A stretch of 64,000 bases of DNA from Planctomycetota bacterium (GCA_014238415.1 JABABA010000004.1:62001-126000), one strand, 5' to 3'. Positions 8,007 to 18,051 are shown, counted from the stretch's first letter. Notes: generated from the letters alone by a model not told the origin. Translations and numbers: made by a program.

Positions 8007-10850
8007 TCAGTCCTTTTTGGGCGGGAGTTTTGGCAGGTCGGTCAGCGGCCCTTCGAAGCTCTCAAGATGCGCTGCTATCTCCTGAAGGGCAATCTCAAGG
8101 GTGCGCTGTACCGCGGGTCGGATGCTGTTGATATCGGTCCCAGGGCCGAGAGCATCGATGTTCTTGAGGGCATTGGCGAGATGGGGCTGTGCCAGATCGG
8201 GGCGACCTTCCTTACCAAGGAGCAGTCCCAGGTTGTGCAGGGTCCAGAAGCTGGCTGGGTTGCTCTCCAAGCTCGATTCGTATTCCCCGATTGCTTCTGC
8301 CGGACGCTTCAATTTTTCGAAGAGGCTGCCCCGCACCTGCCGTACCAGGCTGATGCTTTCCAATCGGTCGGGATGGTTGGCCCACAGGTCAGGCAGGCTC
8401 AGGACTCGTTCGGTCCAGCGCAAGCTCCCGCCCCAGTCCCCGCGTGCCTGTTCAAGCTGCGAGAGAGCCATCATTGCGTCTGCGTCGCTGCCTACGAATT
8501 GGGTCAAGGCATTGCTCAGAGTAGCGCGTATTTCGCCGGGAGGGGAACGCCGATAGGCGACCTCCAGCATGCCCCTTGCTTGCTGAACAGTCGCATTGTC
8601 CTCCAGCAGCAGACGCGCTCCATTGTAGTGAGCCTCGAAACTCTCCGGCATCAGCTCGCAAGCCCGACCAAAGGCGTCGATGGCCGCTGCTCGCTGACCC
8701 TGACGCATGAGTACTTCTCCACGCATGCGATGAGCAGGTCCCAGGTTGGGCTCCGAGTGCAGGGCGCGATCAAACCAGTCCAGGGCCCGGGTCAGGTTGC
8801 CCTTTGAGTAATCCAGATGTCCTTGCACCAGGAGGACTTGTGGGTCCTGTGGAAAGTCAGAGTTCAATGCAGCAAGCACTTTCTCGGCTTCCACATTGCG
8901 CCCTGCGTCGATCAGGCTCATGGCAAGGTGCCGCCGTGTTCGCTTGTCCGGACGTAGGGCTGCGGCTTCCTTGAAGGCACTGGTTGCTTCATTCAGTTTG
9001 TTGACCTTCTGCAGGCACTGGCCCAGGTTGAACCAGGATTGGGGGCTGCGCGGATTGAGCCTGGTCCCCTCGCGAAGTTCGGGTTCTGCGTCGGCGAGGT
9101 TTCCTGCTGCCATCAAAGCAACGCCCAGTCCCGTGTGCGCTTCGGAGCTTTGGGGTACTGCTTGGATCACTGCGCGGAAGGTCGAAATCGCCGTGTTGAA
9201 TTCCGGCGCGGGGGAGATCATGGCGGTCAGCAAGTAGCACCATGCCTGGCCCAGATTGCCATCCACCCGTTCCATGGCGCTGACCATGATGCGCGGATCT
9301 GGGCGTGGGTTGGCTTGCCGGTCGTTGATGACCCCCAGGAGTTCTTGCAGGCGGTCGCTGACCGGTGCCTCCGGACCAAGTTTGGGATGCTTGTCCCCAT
9401 AGTCGTGACCCAGAACCAGGGACTGCAGAAAGGCCGCCATTGCTTCATCGCGCAGTGAGTCTTCGACGCTGATGCGGTACTTGGTAAGCAACACCCTGCC
9501 GAGGCCCAACCATGCTGCAGGTACATCCGGCGTTTCCAGGGTTGCCTTGCGATGGAATGTCTCGTCGTCGGTGTAGAGGCTGGCGCGTTCATTGCCTATC
9601 AAGCCCATGACCAGGGCCAAGAGGGGAGCTGCCAGCAGCAGGTGTTTCGGTCTGACAATCTGAGCTAGCGTAGCCAGGACAATTCCCATCATGGGCAGCA
9701 CCGCCAGATAGGCGTAGCGGTCGGCGATGGGGAAGGCGCCGGCGTTCTCGGGCAGGATCAAGACCGGGACCACTGCCAGAGGCAGGGCCAGGATTGACGC
9801 AATCCACCAGATTGAGCGGCGCTGGATGCCCCACGCAAGCAGGCCTGTGAACAGGGCGAGCCCGATCATGGCCTTGATCCATTCGGGTTCGTTGAAGGCC
9901 AGAACCGGCCTGACCATATGGAAGAATGGCAGATTCTGGGGCCAGAAGATCGAGAAGGTCCAGGTTCCAAGCGCTTCTGCTCGGAGTTGCAGGCTGCGGG
10001 TGAAGTCGAGACCCAATCCAACCAGGGCTCCACCCAAGCCTCCCGAAGGTGAGTCGAAGACGGACCAACGGAGTAGCCACCAAGTAACCAGGCACGTCAG
10101 TACGGGCGTCCAGATACGCAAGATCGATGGGCGCGGTCTTTCCTTGTCCGTTTCGCAACGAAGTAGCAGCCAATCGAGCAGGAGCAGAAGTGGCAGACCC
10201 ACAAGTGCTTGTTCTTTGGCGATCAATCCGAGGAAAAGGAACGCAGCAGTCAGCAACGGGGTCCCCCGGGAACCGCGCCCACGCCAGCGCACGTGTGAAT
10301 TCAAGGCCAGCAAGACCATGAGCCCCGCCAGGGGATCGTTGACAGCGGCAATCCAACTGGCGGCTTGTACCTGAAGAGGATGAAACGCGAACAACAGGGC
10401 GATCAGAAAACTGGCTGTGTGGTGGCGCAGCAGTGCCGCTAGCAGCCTCCAGGCCGCGCAAAACGCCGCCAGGTGCAGGAGGCCTGAAATCAGGTGATGG
10501 CCCCAAGCTTCGCCCCCGCCGATACTTCTTCCCAAAGCCAGGGTGATTACTGTCAGAGGTCGCCAGAATCCGACCTGCCCGGACAAGTGTGGGTCTGTAA
10601 ACCCCCACAGGGGTTCTCGCCAGACTGTTATCGCCGTGTTCAGATCTCGCACCCAGGGGTTGTCCACCACAAGGGAGATGTCGTCATATACGAAGGACCC
10701 GTTCAGGGCGGGCATGAGTACAAGGGCGAGGCCCAGACTCACCATTCCGATCAAGGCTGCGATCCAAGATCGTTCCAACTCTGATCCCGGCATCCGCTGC
10801 ACCCAGAGGGGCAGCGGGCTGGTTTGTTCTGAGTTTGTAGGGGCCGTCAT
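8007..10850 (-). CDS. TMTC-like membrane protein: multi-pass N-terminus plus C-terminal TPR array
   Basis: NGSFVYDDISLVVDNPWVRD...GFWRPLTVITLALGRSIGGGEAWGHHLISGLLHLAAF...FAFHPLQVQAASWIAAVNDPLAG, then repeated TPR motifs. Confidence 0.8.
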   Translation of the reverse strand: MTAPTNSEQTSPLPLWVQRMPGSELERSWIAALIGMVSLGLALVLMPALNGSFVYDDISLVVDNPWVRDLNTAITVWREPLWGFTDPHLSGQVGFWRPLTVITLALGRSIGGGEAWGHHLISGLLHLAAFCAAWRLLAALLRHHTASFLIALLFAFHPLQVQAASWIAAVNDPLAGLMVLLALNSHVRWRGRGSRGTPLLTAAFLFLGLIAKEQALVGLPLLLLLDWLLLRCETDKERPRPSILRIWTPVLTCLVTWWLLRWSVFDSPSGGLGGALVGLGLDFTRSLQLRAEALGTWTFSIFWPQNLPFFHMVRPVLAFNEPEWIKAMIGLALFTGLLAWGIQRRSIWWIASILALPLAVVPVLILPENAGAFPIADRYAYLAVLPMMGIVLATLAQIVRPKHLLLAAPLLALVMGLIGNERASLYTDDETFHRKATLETPDVPAAWLGLGRVLLTKYRISVEDSLRDEAMAAFLQSLVLGHDYGDKHPKLGPEAPVSDRLQELLGVINDRQANPRPDPRIMVSAMERVDGNLGQAWCYLLTAMISPAPEFNTAISTFRAVIQAVPQSSEAHTGLGVALMAAGNLADAEPELREGTRLNPRSPQSWFNLGQCLQKVNKLNEATSAFKEAAALRPDKRTRRHLAMSLIDAGRNVEAEKVLAALNSDFPQDPQVLLVQGHLDYSKGNLTRALDWFDRALHSEPNLGPAHRMRGEVLMRQGQRAAAIDAFGRACELMPESFEAHYNGARLLLEDNATVQQARGMLEVAYRRSPPGEIRATLSNALTQFVGSDADAMMALSQLEQARGDWGGSLRWTERVLSLPDLWANHPDRLESISLVRQVRGSLFEKLKRPAEAIGEYESSLESNPASFWTLHNLGLLLGKEGRPDLAQPHLANALKNIDALGPGTDINSIRPAVQRTLEIALQEIAAHLESFEGPLTDLPKLPPKKD

Positions 10851-10985
10851 CGGGGTAACTAGGGCAGTCGCCGGTCCACGATACGCACTGATCGGGCCGA
10901 TTGAGGTGTTGATCCTGACAGTGGGCCCATTTCTGATGCATAGGCGTGCTCGGCATATACCTGGACCAGCCCGAATCCAGGGAGT

Positions 10986-11000
10986 TAGGATAGTGCGCTC
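10986..11000 (+). promoter_or_regulatory. Candidate -10 element TAGGAT, 9 nt upstream of the ATG at 11001
   Basis: AGTTAGGATAGTGCGCTCATG. Confidence 0.45.
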
Positions 11001-11825
11001 ATGATCTTCTTTCGACGGACCGCCCTTGTTCTGCTCCTGTTGAGCACGGCTGCATGCTGTTGCCTGGGCAGCATTTCCGATGAGCCGCCGCCGGTGGAGG
11101 ACAAGCTGAGCGGGGATCCCCGCTGGCGGGAAGAGGGCCTGTTCGAGCGCGTGTTGGTTTTGGGTGCGTCGGCTTCGGCGGGGTTCGGATTGAATCAGGA
11201 TCTGGGCACAGTGACCTCAGCAGCACTGAGTCTGGATAGTTCCAAGGTCTTGACAATAGCCTCCTCCATGTTCTTCATGCGGCCCTTGACCAATGGCCGC
11301 ACTGCTATGGAGCATGCGCTAGAGTTTGACCCGACCCTTGTGATCGCCCTCGACTTTCCTTTTTGGTTCGCTTATGGGAGCCGACGGGAAGAGCAACGAA
11401 TGGGATTCCTGATCCGTGGCTTGGATCTCATGGATCGTCTCGATTGCCCGATCATCGTCGGGGGCATTCCCGACATGACCGCGGCTATTGGTTTGATGTT
11501 GAGTGCGAGACAGGTTCCAGCGGTCGACACCCAAGAGCAGTTGGACCTCAAAGTCCAGGAGTGGGCCGAAGCTCGGCCTCGCGTGGCTTTCTATGATCTG
11601 CGCGGTTCCCAGACCAGACTGGACCAAGGGCCCAGAGAACTCTTCGGGCAACCTTGGCCCCCCGGAGGGGAAGAGATTCTGCAACCGGATCGTCTGCATC
11701 CGACCCTTGTGGGCCTTGTGGGCCTATGTCTCGACGCCCTTCTTGAGGTGGGCCTGGGAAATCACATTGAACGTACTCCAATTGAAGTCCTGGCGGCGGC
11801 CAAGGAACTACGCAGGAATCGCTAA
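11001..11825 (+). CDS. Secreted/lipoprotein SGNH-hydrolase-like protein
   Basis: N-terminal signal with Cys cluster (LLLLSTAACCC), GDS-like VLVLGASAS, C-terminal DRLHPT (DxxH). Confidence 0.55.
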   Translation: MIFFRRTALVLLLLSTAACCCLGSISDEPPPVEDKLSGDPRWREEGLFERVLVLGASASAGFGLNQDLGTVTSAALSLDSSKVLTIASSMFFMRPLTNGRTAMEHALEFDPTLVIALDFPFWFAYGSRREEQRMGFLIRGLDLMDRLDCPIIVGGIPDMTAAIGLMLSARQVPAVDTQEQLDLKVQEWAEARPRVAFYDLRGSQTRLDQGPRELFGQPWPPGGEEILQPDRLHPTLVGLVGLCLDALLEVGLGNHIERTPIEVLAAAKELRRNR

Positions 11826-11828
11826 CTC

Positions 11829-12569
11829 ATGGACTGGATCACACAACCTGAAGCCTGGGTCGCTCTGGCGAGCCTGACCGCCCTCGAAATCGTACTTGGG
11901 ATCGACAATATCGTCTTTATCTCTGTGCTGGCGGCGCGGCTTCCCCCTGAAGATCAGCACCGTGCGCGCATCATTGGACTAGCAATGGCCATGGCCGGAC
12001 GCATCCTGCTGCTGCTGGCGGTTTCGTGGGTCATGGGTCTCAATCAGCATCTATTTGAGCTCATGGGCCATGACTTTTCCGGCCGCGATCTGATCATGCT
12101 GGGTGGTGGACTGTTCTTGCTGACCAAAGGCACCAAGGAGATTCATCACACAATGGAAGGGATTGTTGAGGATGATACGTCTGCGGCGCCCAAGACCATG
12201 CGCAGCGTCTTGATCCAGATCTTCGTGCTTGACGTTGTGTTCTCCTTGGATTCGGTCATCACTGCGGTCGGCATGGTGGATCACATCGTCGTGATGATTA
12301 TCGCGGTGATGATCGCGGTGGGCGTGATGATGTTGGCTGCAAGCAGGGTCGGTGGCTTCATCGAGAAGCACCCCACTGTCAAGATGCTGGCCTTGTCATT
12401 CCTGATGCTGGTTGGCGTGACCTTGGTAGCGGACGGTCTTCGCTTCCATGTGCCTCGGGGGTACATCTATTTCGCCATGGGCTTCTCCCTTCTTGTAGAG
12501 GTCCTGAACTTGCGCATGGCTCAGCGGCGCAAGGCCAAAGCCAAAGCCAACTTAAACGCCAAGAACTGA
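11829..12569 (+). CDS. TerC family integral membrane protein
   Basis: LTALEIVLGIDNIVFISVL, QIFVLDVVFSLDSVITAVGM, RVGGFIEKHPTVKMLALSFLMLVG. Confidence 0.92.
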   Translation: MDWITQPEAWVALASLTALEIVLGIDNIVFISVLAARLPPEDQHRARIIGLAMAMAGRILLLLAVSWVMGLNQHLFELMGHDFSGRDLIMLGGGLFLLTKGTKEIHHTMEGIVEDDTSAAPKTMRSVLIQIFVLDVVFSLDSVITAVGMVDHIVVMIIAVMIAVGVMMLAASRVGGFIEKHPTVKMLALSFLMLVGVTLVADGLRFHVPRGYIYFAMGFSLLVEVLNLRMAQRRKAKAKANLNAKN

Positions 12570-12582
12570 GTCGATTGGACGC

Positions 12583-13920
12583 CTAGGGACAGAAGGGAAT
12601 CGACAGGGCATCGGAGAAGTCGCTTCCCGCTCCCGCCGGATCCCGGTACCAAAGCTGGAAGTTCCAGGTCTGCCCCGCCTGAATCTGACCTGCCGGATCT
12701 GGCGGGGTACTCAGGTCGAGGGCATAGAGCACGTCCCCTGCAGCACTTGCCTGACTCACACCAAGTCGGTAGAAGGGTCCTCCTACGCACAGCGTTCCAC
12801 CAGCAACCTGTGCGCTGGTCTGGTTCTGACCGTAGAAGAATATACTGAATTGGCTTGCTGCGACGCCTCTGGCGGTGAGCACCAGATCGTTGGCCTGTAC
12901 GCTTTTGGAGCCGTTGACTCCAAGCACTGCACCATCACCGGAACTGTTGGCGGTGGTGGGGCAGTAGTTGCTGACCGCTGAGCAGGACAGGGTAATGGGC
13001 CATGCGTTCGACAGGGCCTCAAAGCCAGACAGGGTGTTGCGCACCAGCACATCACCGCTACCCGCGTCAGGAGGGGGCACGACAGTAATGCTGGTACCGT
13101 CTGAGTTGACTCCGGTGACTTTAGGGAAAGTGCCCCAAGAACTGGGCCCTTTGCTGGAGAACCAGACTTCGTTGCCTGTGCCGCTGAAGCCTGAACCGAT
13201 CAAATGCACACGCAAGCCATCGAAGGACGCGCTGGTGATGATGGGCTTGCTTGTGCTCGCAGGTCCGTAGATTGCTTGCACGCCCTGGCGGTCATCGAGG
13301 GTCAAAGACCGCCAACTGGTGGTGCCTGCCGTCATGGACGAGAACATGGTGCTGAAGATCTGGGTCGAGTGGCCTAGACCAAGTGCGTGCCCCATTTCAT
13401 GGGTTGCGGCAGACTGCAGGTCGTAGGTATTCGGGCTGATCGATCCAGGACCGTCATCCCAATTCCAATTCTCGTAGTAGCGAATGCGCCAGCCGCCATT
13501 GGCGAACTCAGTAAAGGCTAGGAGTCCGGTGTCGCTGGCGTGCAGCACGGAGTGGGTATTGCCCCAGATTGGCCCGGGGCTCGTGGCCAGACCCTGGTAG
13601 CTGAAATCAAAATTCGCGCCACCGCTGCCGATACCATCGAACTGGGCTGGGTCGCCGGACCCATCACCGTGCAGGGTGCTGCCCCATTCGGCTCCGGCCT
13701 TCCAAATAGCCATGGTTGCTCCCAGGGCACCTGGAAAGTTCGCGTGGGGAGTAGTGTTGTCGTTGGCGGTGACGTCTTCGAAGTCATTGAAGACGCGGAA
13801 GTCACGAGTCCCGAAATCGAGGTTGTGACCCAGTAGGGTATAGCTGTCGCCGCCCGGCACCAGAGCCAGAGCCAGGATGGAGCCGATCAGAACCAAGGGG
13901 GGGATTGTGCGTACTCGCAT
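12583..13920 (-). CDS. Secreted matrixin-type zinc metalloprotease with IPT/TIG-like and C-terminal surface domain
   Basis: Zinc motif HEMGHALGLGHS, Met-turn region STMFSSM, TIG-like KPIITSASFDGLRVHLIGSGFS, C-terminal WNFQLWYRDPAGAGSDFSDALSIPFC. Confidence 0.8.
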   Translation of the reverse strand: MRVRTIPPLVLIGSILALALVPGGDSYTLLGHNLDFGTRDFRVFNDFEDVTANDNTTPHANFPGALGATMAIWKAGAEWGSTLHGDGSGDPAQFDGIGSGGANFDFSYQGLATSPGPIWGNTHSVLHASDTGLLAFTEFANGGWRIRYYENWNWDDGPGSISPNTYDLQSAATHEMGHALGLGHSTQIFSTMFSSMTAGTTSWRSLTLDDRQGVQAIYGPASTSKPIITSASFDGLRVHLIGSGFSGTGNEVWFSSKGPSSWGTFPKVTGVNSDGTSITVVPPPDAGSGDVLVRNTLSGFEALSNAWPITLSCSAVSNYCPTTANSSGDGAVLGVNGSKSVQANDLVLTARGVAASQFSIFFYGQNQTSAQVAGGTLCVGGPFYRLGVSQASAAGDVLYALDLSTPPDPAGQIQAGQTWNFQLWYRDPAGAGSDFSDALSIPFCP

Positions 13921-13932
13921 CTTGGTGGAGAA

Positions 13933-14529
13933 TCAGAAGTTGCGGTTTTTGTTCTTACGCTTTTGGGCTTTGCGCTCTTGTTTGACTCGATCGAGTTCCT
14001 TGACATTCTTGCGCAGGACCAGGAGGCGCTGGTTGAGTTCCACTGCGTAGCCTTTGCCGCGCCCAAGTACGATGGCTCGGCCGCGCTTGTCTTCAAAGGT
14101 GCGAAACAGACCCCCATGGGAGGTATAGAGCGCGTTGCCGCTGAAGCCGCCCCCGAGATCATCGCAAACCTTCCAAAAGGCTACTATCCGACTGCCGATG
14201 CGCTGATCCTCGGCGCTGGGTGCTTCCGAGTTCCAGACGCCTGTGTCTTCATCAACAAAACCTCCGGGGAAGCTGACCTCGATCGTTTGCGATTGGCCGG
14301 AGATCAGGTTTTCACCTTCAATGGTCAAAGTGGTGAAGAACATGTCCACGCCGTCTTTGGTTTCTGGCAGGTGGGTTACATGACTGGCTGTGATTGTGCC
14401 ATGTACAGCACCGTCGGTGCGCTCGACCATCTGTTCCAGGGTGAGACGCAGAATCTGACCCGTGAGGAGTGGTGTAAGCGCCATCAGGAGCAAGGCTGCG
14501 TAGGGAAGAATCTTGTATGCAGGCTTCAT
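13933..14529 (-). CDS. Secreted protein of unknown function with basic C-terminal tail
   Basis: Signal peptide MKPAYKILPYAALLLMALTPLLTGQ; tail KQERKAQKRKNKNRNF; 12-bp gap to the matrixin gene, same strand. Confidence 0.55.
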   Translation of the reverse strand: MKPAYKILPYAALLLMALTPLLTGQILRLTLEQMVERTDGAVHGTITASHVTHLPETKDGVDMFFTTLTIEGENLISGQSQTIEVSFPGGFVDEDTGVWNSEAPSAEDQRIGSRIVAFWKVCDDLGGGFSGNALYTSHGGLFRTFEDKRGRAIVLGRGKGYAVELNQRLLVLRKNVKELDRVKQERKAQKRKNKNRNF

Positions 14530-14640
14530 CGGTTCACCATTGTGATCTTGATTGCGGATGCAGCGGGAGCAGCCGCAAAGGCTTACCCATCTAGCATACC
14601 CCTCTGAGGAGCATGCGGGAGGGTCAAGTGGTTACTTGTC

Positions 14641-16893
14641 TCAGTCCCCATCAGGGCCTTCCTGTGCCCCTAGGAGGCCCTTAGCAGCCTCCCGCAGTGA
14701 CTCCAGGCGTGGGTCAGATGTCTCGAATCCCTGTAGATGTTTCAGGGCTGATTGAGGATCCAGGGATTCAATGTCCGCCGCAGCCAAGGCGAGTTCCAAT
14801 TCCAAGGGCCTGCCCCAAGCTGTGCTTATGGGCGCCAGGTACTCTTGAATCGCCTCGACTCTGCGTTTTTCAACCAGTACCCGCGCAATACCAAAGACTG
14901 TCTCTTCAACGAAGCGCCCATTTGCTCCCGCCCGCACAGTTGCCGTCAAGTCGGTCATCTGCTTGTTGTTGATTTCGAAGGCTTCGGCTCGGGATTCGAA
15001 AGGGCTGGAGGGTTTCTGGGCTCGCAGGATGGTAGCCAGTGCGCGCAGGAAATCAGCACGGGGCTGGATGGCATCGCTTGTCTCTTCTCCAGCAGCGCAG
15101 CGTTCCAGCAGGAGTGCTCGATAGAGATTTGGCCAGGCTGCAGGACGCTTGCTCAAACGCTCCAAAGCGATCGGCTTCTGTGTGACGGGTCCTGGGGTGA
15201 ACCAATCCTCATCTCGGTCAGCACCCGCAAGCTGTACGCCAACACAGAGGTCAAATACCCCATCCGCCACCAGCAAGATGCGCTTAGGCAAGCGCATGCG
15301 CGCCACTGCCGCGCCCCCGTCGAGCCATGCCATCACCCGGGTTCTTGGGGGCAAGTCGGTCAGAAGTGGAAGATTGGGTGTGCGTTCGGGAATTGCGGGC
15401 ACGAGGACCAGGTCATAGGCACCGTCCTGAAGGCGTTTCCAGGCGTCGCCGGGTGCCAAGATCTCTCCGGAAATCCGACCAGCTGGGGCCTGTTCAAAAA
15501 GTTCCTTTTCCAGACGGGGCATGGCCTCGTAAAAGAAGGCCGTCCTGTCGGCGTGATCAAAGCCCAGGTCAATCAAACCCAGAGACCTGGGAAGGTCAAG
15601 TTGTCCCACAAGCAAGGCGCTTGGAGTTTCGGCTGCGAAGGTAAGGTCCTTTGCGCTGCGGGCCAGGATCTTGGCATCGATGTCTGCGCGCACATTGGCG
15701 CCGGTCAGGGCACGTTGGTCAAGGGTTACTCGTGGGTTGCCTTCATGGCCGGGGGTCAAGGCGATCTCACCCACGCTGTGTTCCACCACCCACTCGGGTT
15801 GTGTGGCGAAACGCACCCACGCTTTGAGCACTGGCGCGGGTCCTGGGGCAAACCACCAGAGGGCAATGCCTCCGCAGACTGCGGCCAGAATGGTCGAGTT
15901 CTGGGGTCTCCAGATTGCTCCCACCAGGGCCATGCAAGTGCCGCCAGCCACCGCGATGGTTGGCCAACTGGAAGCAAAGGCAGCATCCGGGCGGGTGCAG
16001 GCCTGGGAAATCAACGGTTCGATAGCGATGCCTATTCCAGCGCCTGCCAGCAGCGCCAGGAACATGCGCCCTTGATGTGCAAGATGCAGCAAGGATCCCG
16101 AGAGCAGGGCCAGAGGTCCCAGGGCCACAACGGTGATCAGGAGGTCGAAAGCCCATGTTCCTGCGTCCGCCACATCTAGTCCCACCAAGCCCACGACTTC
16201 ACGTAGACCCGAGGGCCGTGTGAGGCTGGCGGTGGAACGCAGGCTCAACGCGCAGACCAAACCACCGAGGCACAGACAGATCAGCAGGCGCGATGCTTCT
16301 CGTTCTCCCTCTTGCTTGCCGAGCCAAGACCCCAGCACCCACAGGGATAGGGTTGTGAGTCCAAGAAACGTGACCACCATTATCGCCTGGTCTGCTCCAT
16401 CGGACGGCAACATGCGTGTGATAGGTGTGGCGATCGCAGTTAGGGCGAGGCCAAGGCCAATCCCTCCCAGGGCAACAGGCAAGGTCTCTCCAAGTGTCGG
16501 CAGGGGGTCCGGCTGTTCTCTTGCGGCAGGGGCCTGGCTCCGTCCCTTGAGAATCAAGAGGGGCAGGATCGCAAGCAAGATCCACGGTCCCGGTCCAGAT
16601 GCACTGGCCGCGCTGATGGGTTGCATCAAGCCGCAGGCTGCGACGCCCAGGGTCAAACCACCCATCCAAGGCAGCGCTCCGCGCGGTCCCGCGAACATTC
16701 TGGGGACTACTGCCATGGCGAGCCCGATAATTGTCAGGGCTGCTGCTACCAGGGTGTGGGTGCGCAGGGGGTTGTCCGCCGGTATTTCGAACAGGTGGGT
16801 TCCTTCAGACCAGCCAAGGCCCCAGAGCAACCAAGCGGACAGGAATCCAAGCAGAAACAGCACAGCGCCGAGGGTAGGGGGCTGGCAGGCCAA
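14641..16893 (-). CDS. Large multi-pass membrane protein with soluble C-terminal region, unknown function
   Basis: Many hydrophobic segments in the N-terminal half. TTG start; the in-frame upstream codon series hits TAA before any other start. Confidence 0.6.
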   Translation of the reverse strand: MACQPPTLGAVLFLLGFLSAWLLWGLGWSEGTHLFEIPADNPLRTHTLVAAALTIIGLAMAVVPRMFAGPRGALPWMGGLTLGVAACGLMQPISAASASGPGPWILLAILPLLILKGRSQAPAAREQPDPLPTLGETLPVALGGIGLGLALTAIATPITRMLPSDGADQAIMVVTFLGLTTLSLWVLGSWLGKQEGEREASRLLICLCLGGLVCALSLRSTASLTRPSGLREVVGLVGLDVADAGTWAFDLLITVVALGPLALLSGSLLHLAHQGRMFLALLAGAGIGIAIEPLISQACTRPDAAFASSWPTIAVAGGTCMALVGAIWRPQNSTILAAVCGGIALWWFAPGPAPVLKAWVRFATQPEWVVEHSVGEIALTPGHEGNPRVTLDQRALTGANVRADIDAKILARSAKDLTFAAETPSALLVGQLDLPRSLGLIDLGFDHADRTAFFYEAMPRLEKELFEQAPAGRISGEILAPGDAWKRLQDGAYDLVLVPAIPERTPNLPLLTDLPPRTRVMAWLDGGAAVARMRLPKRILLVADGVFDLCVGVQLAGADRDEDWFTPGPVTQKPIALERLSKRPAAWPNLYRALLLERCAAGEETSDAIQPRADFLRALATILRAQKPSSPFESRAEAFEINNKQMTDLTATVRAGANGRFVEETVFGIARVLVEKRRVEAIQEYLAPISTAWGRPLELELALAAADIESLDPQSALKHLQGFETSDPRLESLREAAKGLLGAQEGPDGD

Positions 16894-16952
16894 TATCGAC
16901 CTCGAGGTTTAGATTGATGGCATGGGCCGAGGTCCTTGGCGCGCTCCAGGGC

Positions 16953-16965
16953 TAGGATGGTCAGG
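16953..16965 (+). promoter_or_regulatory. Candidate -10 element TAGGAT, 7 nt upstream of alternative mutY start GTG 16966
   Basis: GGCTAGGATGGTCAGGGTG. Confidence 0.35.
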
Positions 16966-18051
16966 GTGAGCGGCACTTCGATTCAAACCGACCCGCGCCT
17001 TGGGTCGATCTTGCTTCACTGGTATGACCAGCATGCCCGGGACCTACCATGGCGCCGTACCCGAGATCCCTACGGGATTTGGATCAGCGAGGTCATGTTG
17101 CAGCAGACCCGGGTGGAGGTGGTGCAGGAGCGTTGGAAACGGTTCTTGACGCGCTTTCCCGATGTGTCCGCCCTGGCGCGGGCAGCGGAAGAAGAGGTCG
17201 TGGTTGAGTGGGCCGGGCTAGGGTATTACCGTCGCGCCCGGGCGATTCACAGGGCTGCTTGCTTGATTGTGGACCAGCATGCAGGGGTTTTCCCAACAGA
17301 CCTCAGGGATGTGTTGGATCTGCCAGGGATTGGTGCATATACCGCTGGTGCTATCACCTCGATAGCTTTCGATCAGCAAGAGGCATTGGTTGACGGAAAT
17401 GTTGAGCGGGTATTCGCGCGGTTGTTTCAGTTGGATGAAGTCAGCTCCAGTGCGTCTTTGAAGCGCCGGTCCTGGGACCTGGCTCGCTCATTGGTGCCGA
17501 AGCGCCGGCCCGGTGATTGGAATCAAGCGCTGATGGAATTGGGCGCAACAGTTTGTACGCCCAGCGCGCCTGATTGTGGAGCCTGCCCTGTACGAGAGAT
17601 CTGCGCTTGCGATGGGATCAAGACAGCACTCACATTCCCACGGCCAAAGGTGCGGCCCGAGGTCATAAGGCTTCAGGTTGAGTGTCTCTTGATTTGCCGT
17701 GGGGAGGAGGTGCTCTTGGTGCGGCGCGCGGAAGGGGGACGCATGGGGGGCCTCTATGAGTTGCCTACTCGCGAGATTGAGTGGGACAGTGCCGTGCCGC
17801 CGGGGATTTTTGCTCCAGAATGGCCCGCGGGACTTGAGCAGGCGCGAGGGAAGGCTCTCGCCCGGGTTTCGCACACGATTACACGGCACCGCATACAGGC
17901 CACGATTCGCCGTGGAATCGGCCCCAGGCAGTCAAACCCGGGGGTTTGGGCCGGGCCTGAAGAGTGGTCCCGGCTGGGTTTGACTGGTATGACTGCCAAG
18001 GCCCTTTCGAAGTCTGGCTGCGAGATCGTTACCCTTCCGGCGGACAACTGA
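16957..18051 (+). CDS. mutY: A/G-specific adenine glycosylase
   Basis: LPWRRTRDPYGIWISEVMLQQTRVEVV, DLPGIGAYTAGAI, [4Fe-4S] motif CTPSAPDCGACPVREIC. A GTG at 16966 is an alternative start. Confidence 0.92.
   Translation: MVRVSGTSIQTDPRLGSILLHWYDQHARDLPWRRTRDPYGIWISEVMLQQTRVEVVQERWKRFLTRFPDVSALARAAEEEVVVEWAGLGYYRRARAIHRAACLIVDQHAGVFPTDLRDVLDLPGIGAYTAGAITSIAFDQQEALVDGNVERVFARLFQLDEVSSSASLKRRSWDLARSLVPKRRPGDWNQALMELGATVCTPSAPDCGACPVREICACDGIKTALTFPRPKVRPEVIRLQVECLLICRGEEVLLVRRAEGGRMGGLYELPTREIEWDSAVPPGIFAPEWPAGLEQARGKALARVSHTITRHRIQATIRRGIGPRQSNPGVWAGPEEWSRLGLTGMTAKALSKSGCEIVTLPADN

Noticed and set aside
9589-10608. 339-aa minus-strand ORF
   Set aside because: Out-of-frame within the TMTC-like gene; Arg/Pro/Ser-rich shadow ORF.
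14752-16179. 475-aa plus-strand ORF
   Set aside because: Antisense to the long membrane-protein ORF on the minus strand; Cys/Gln/Gly-rich composition without domain signal.
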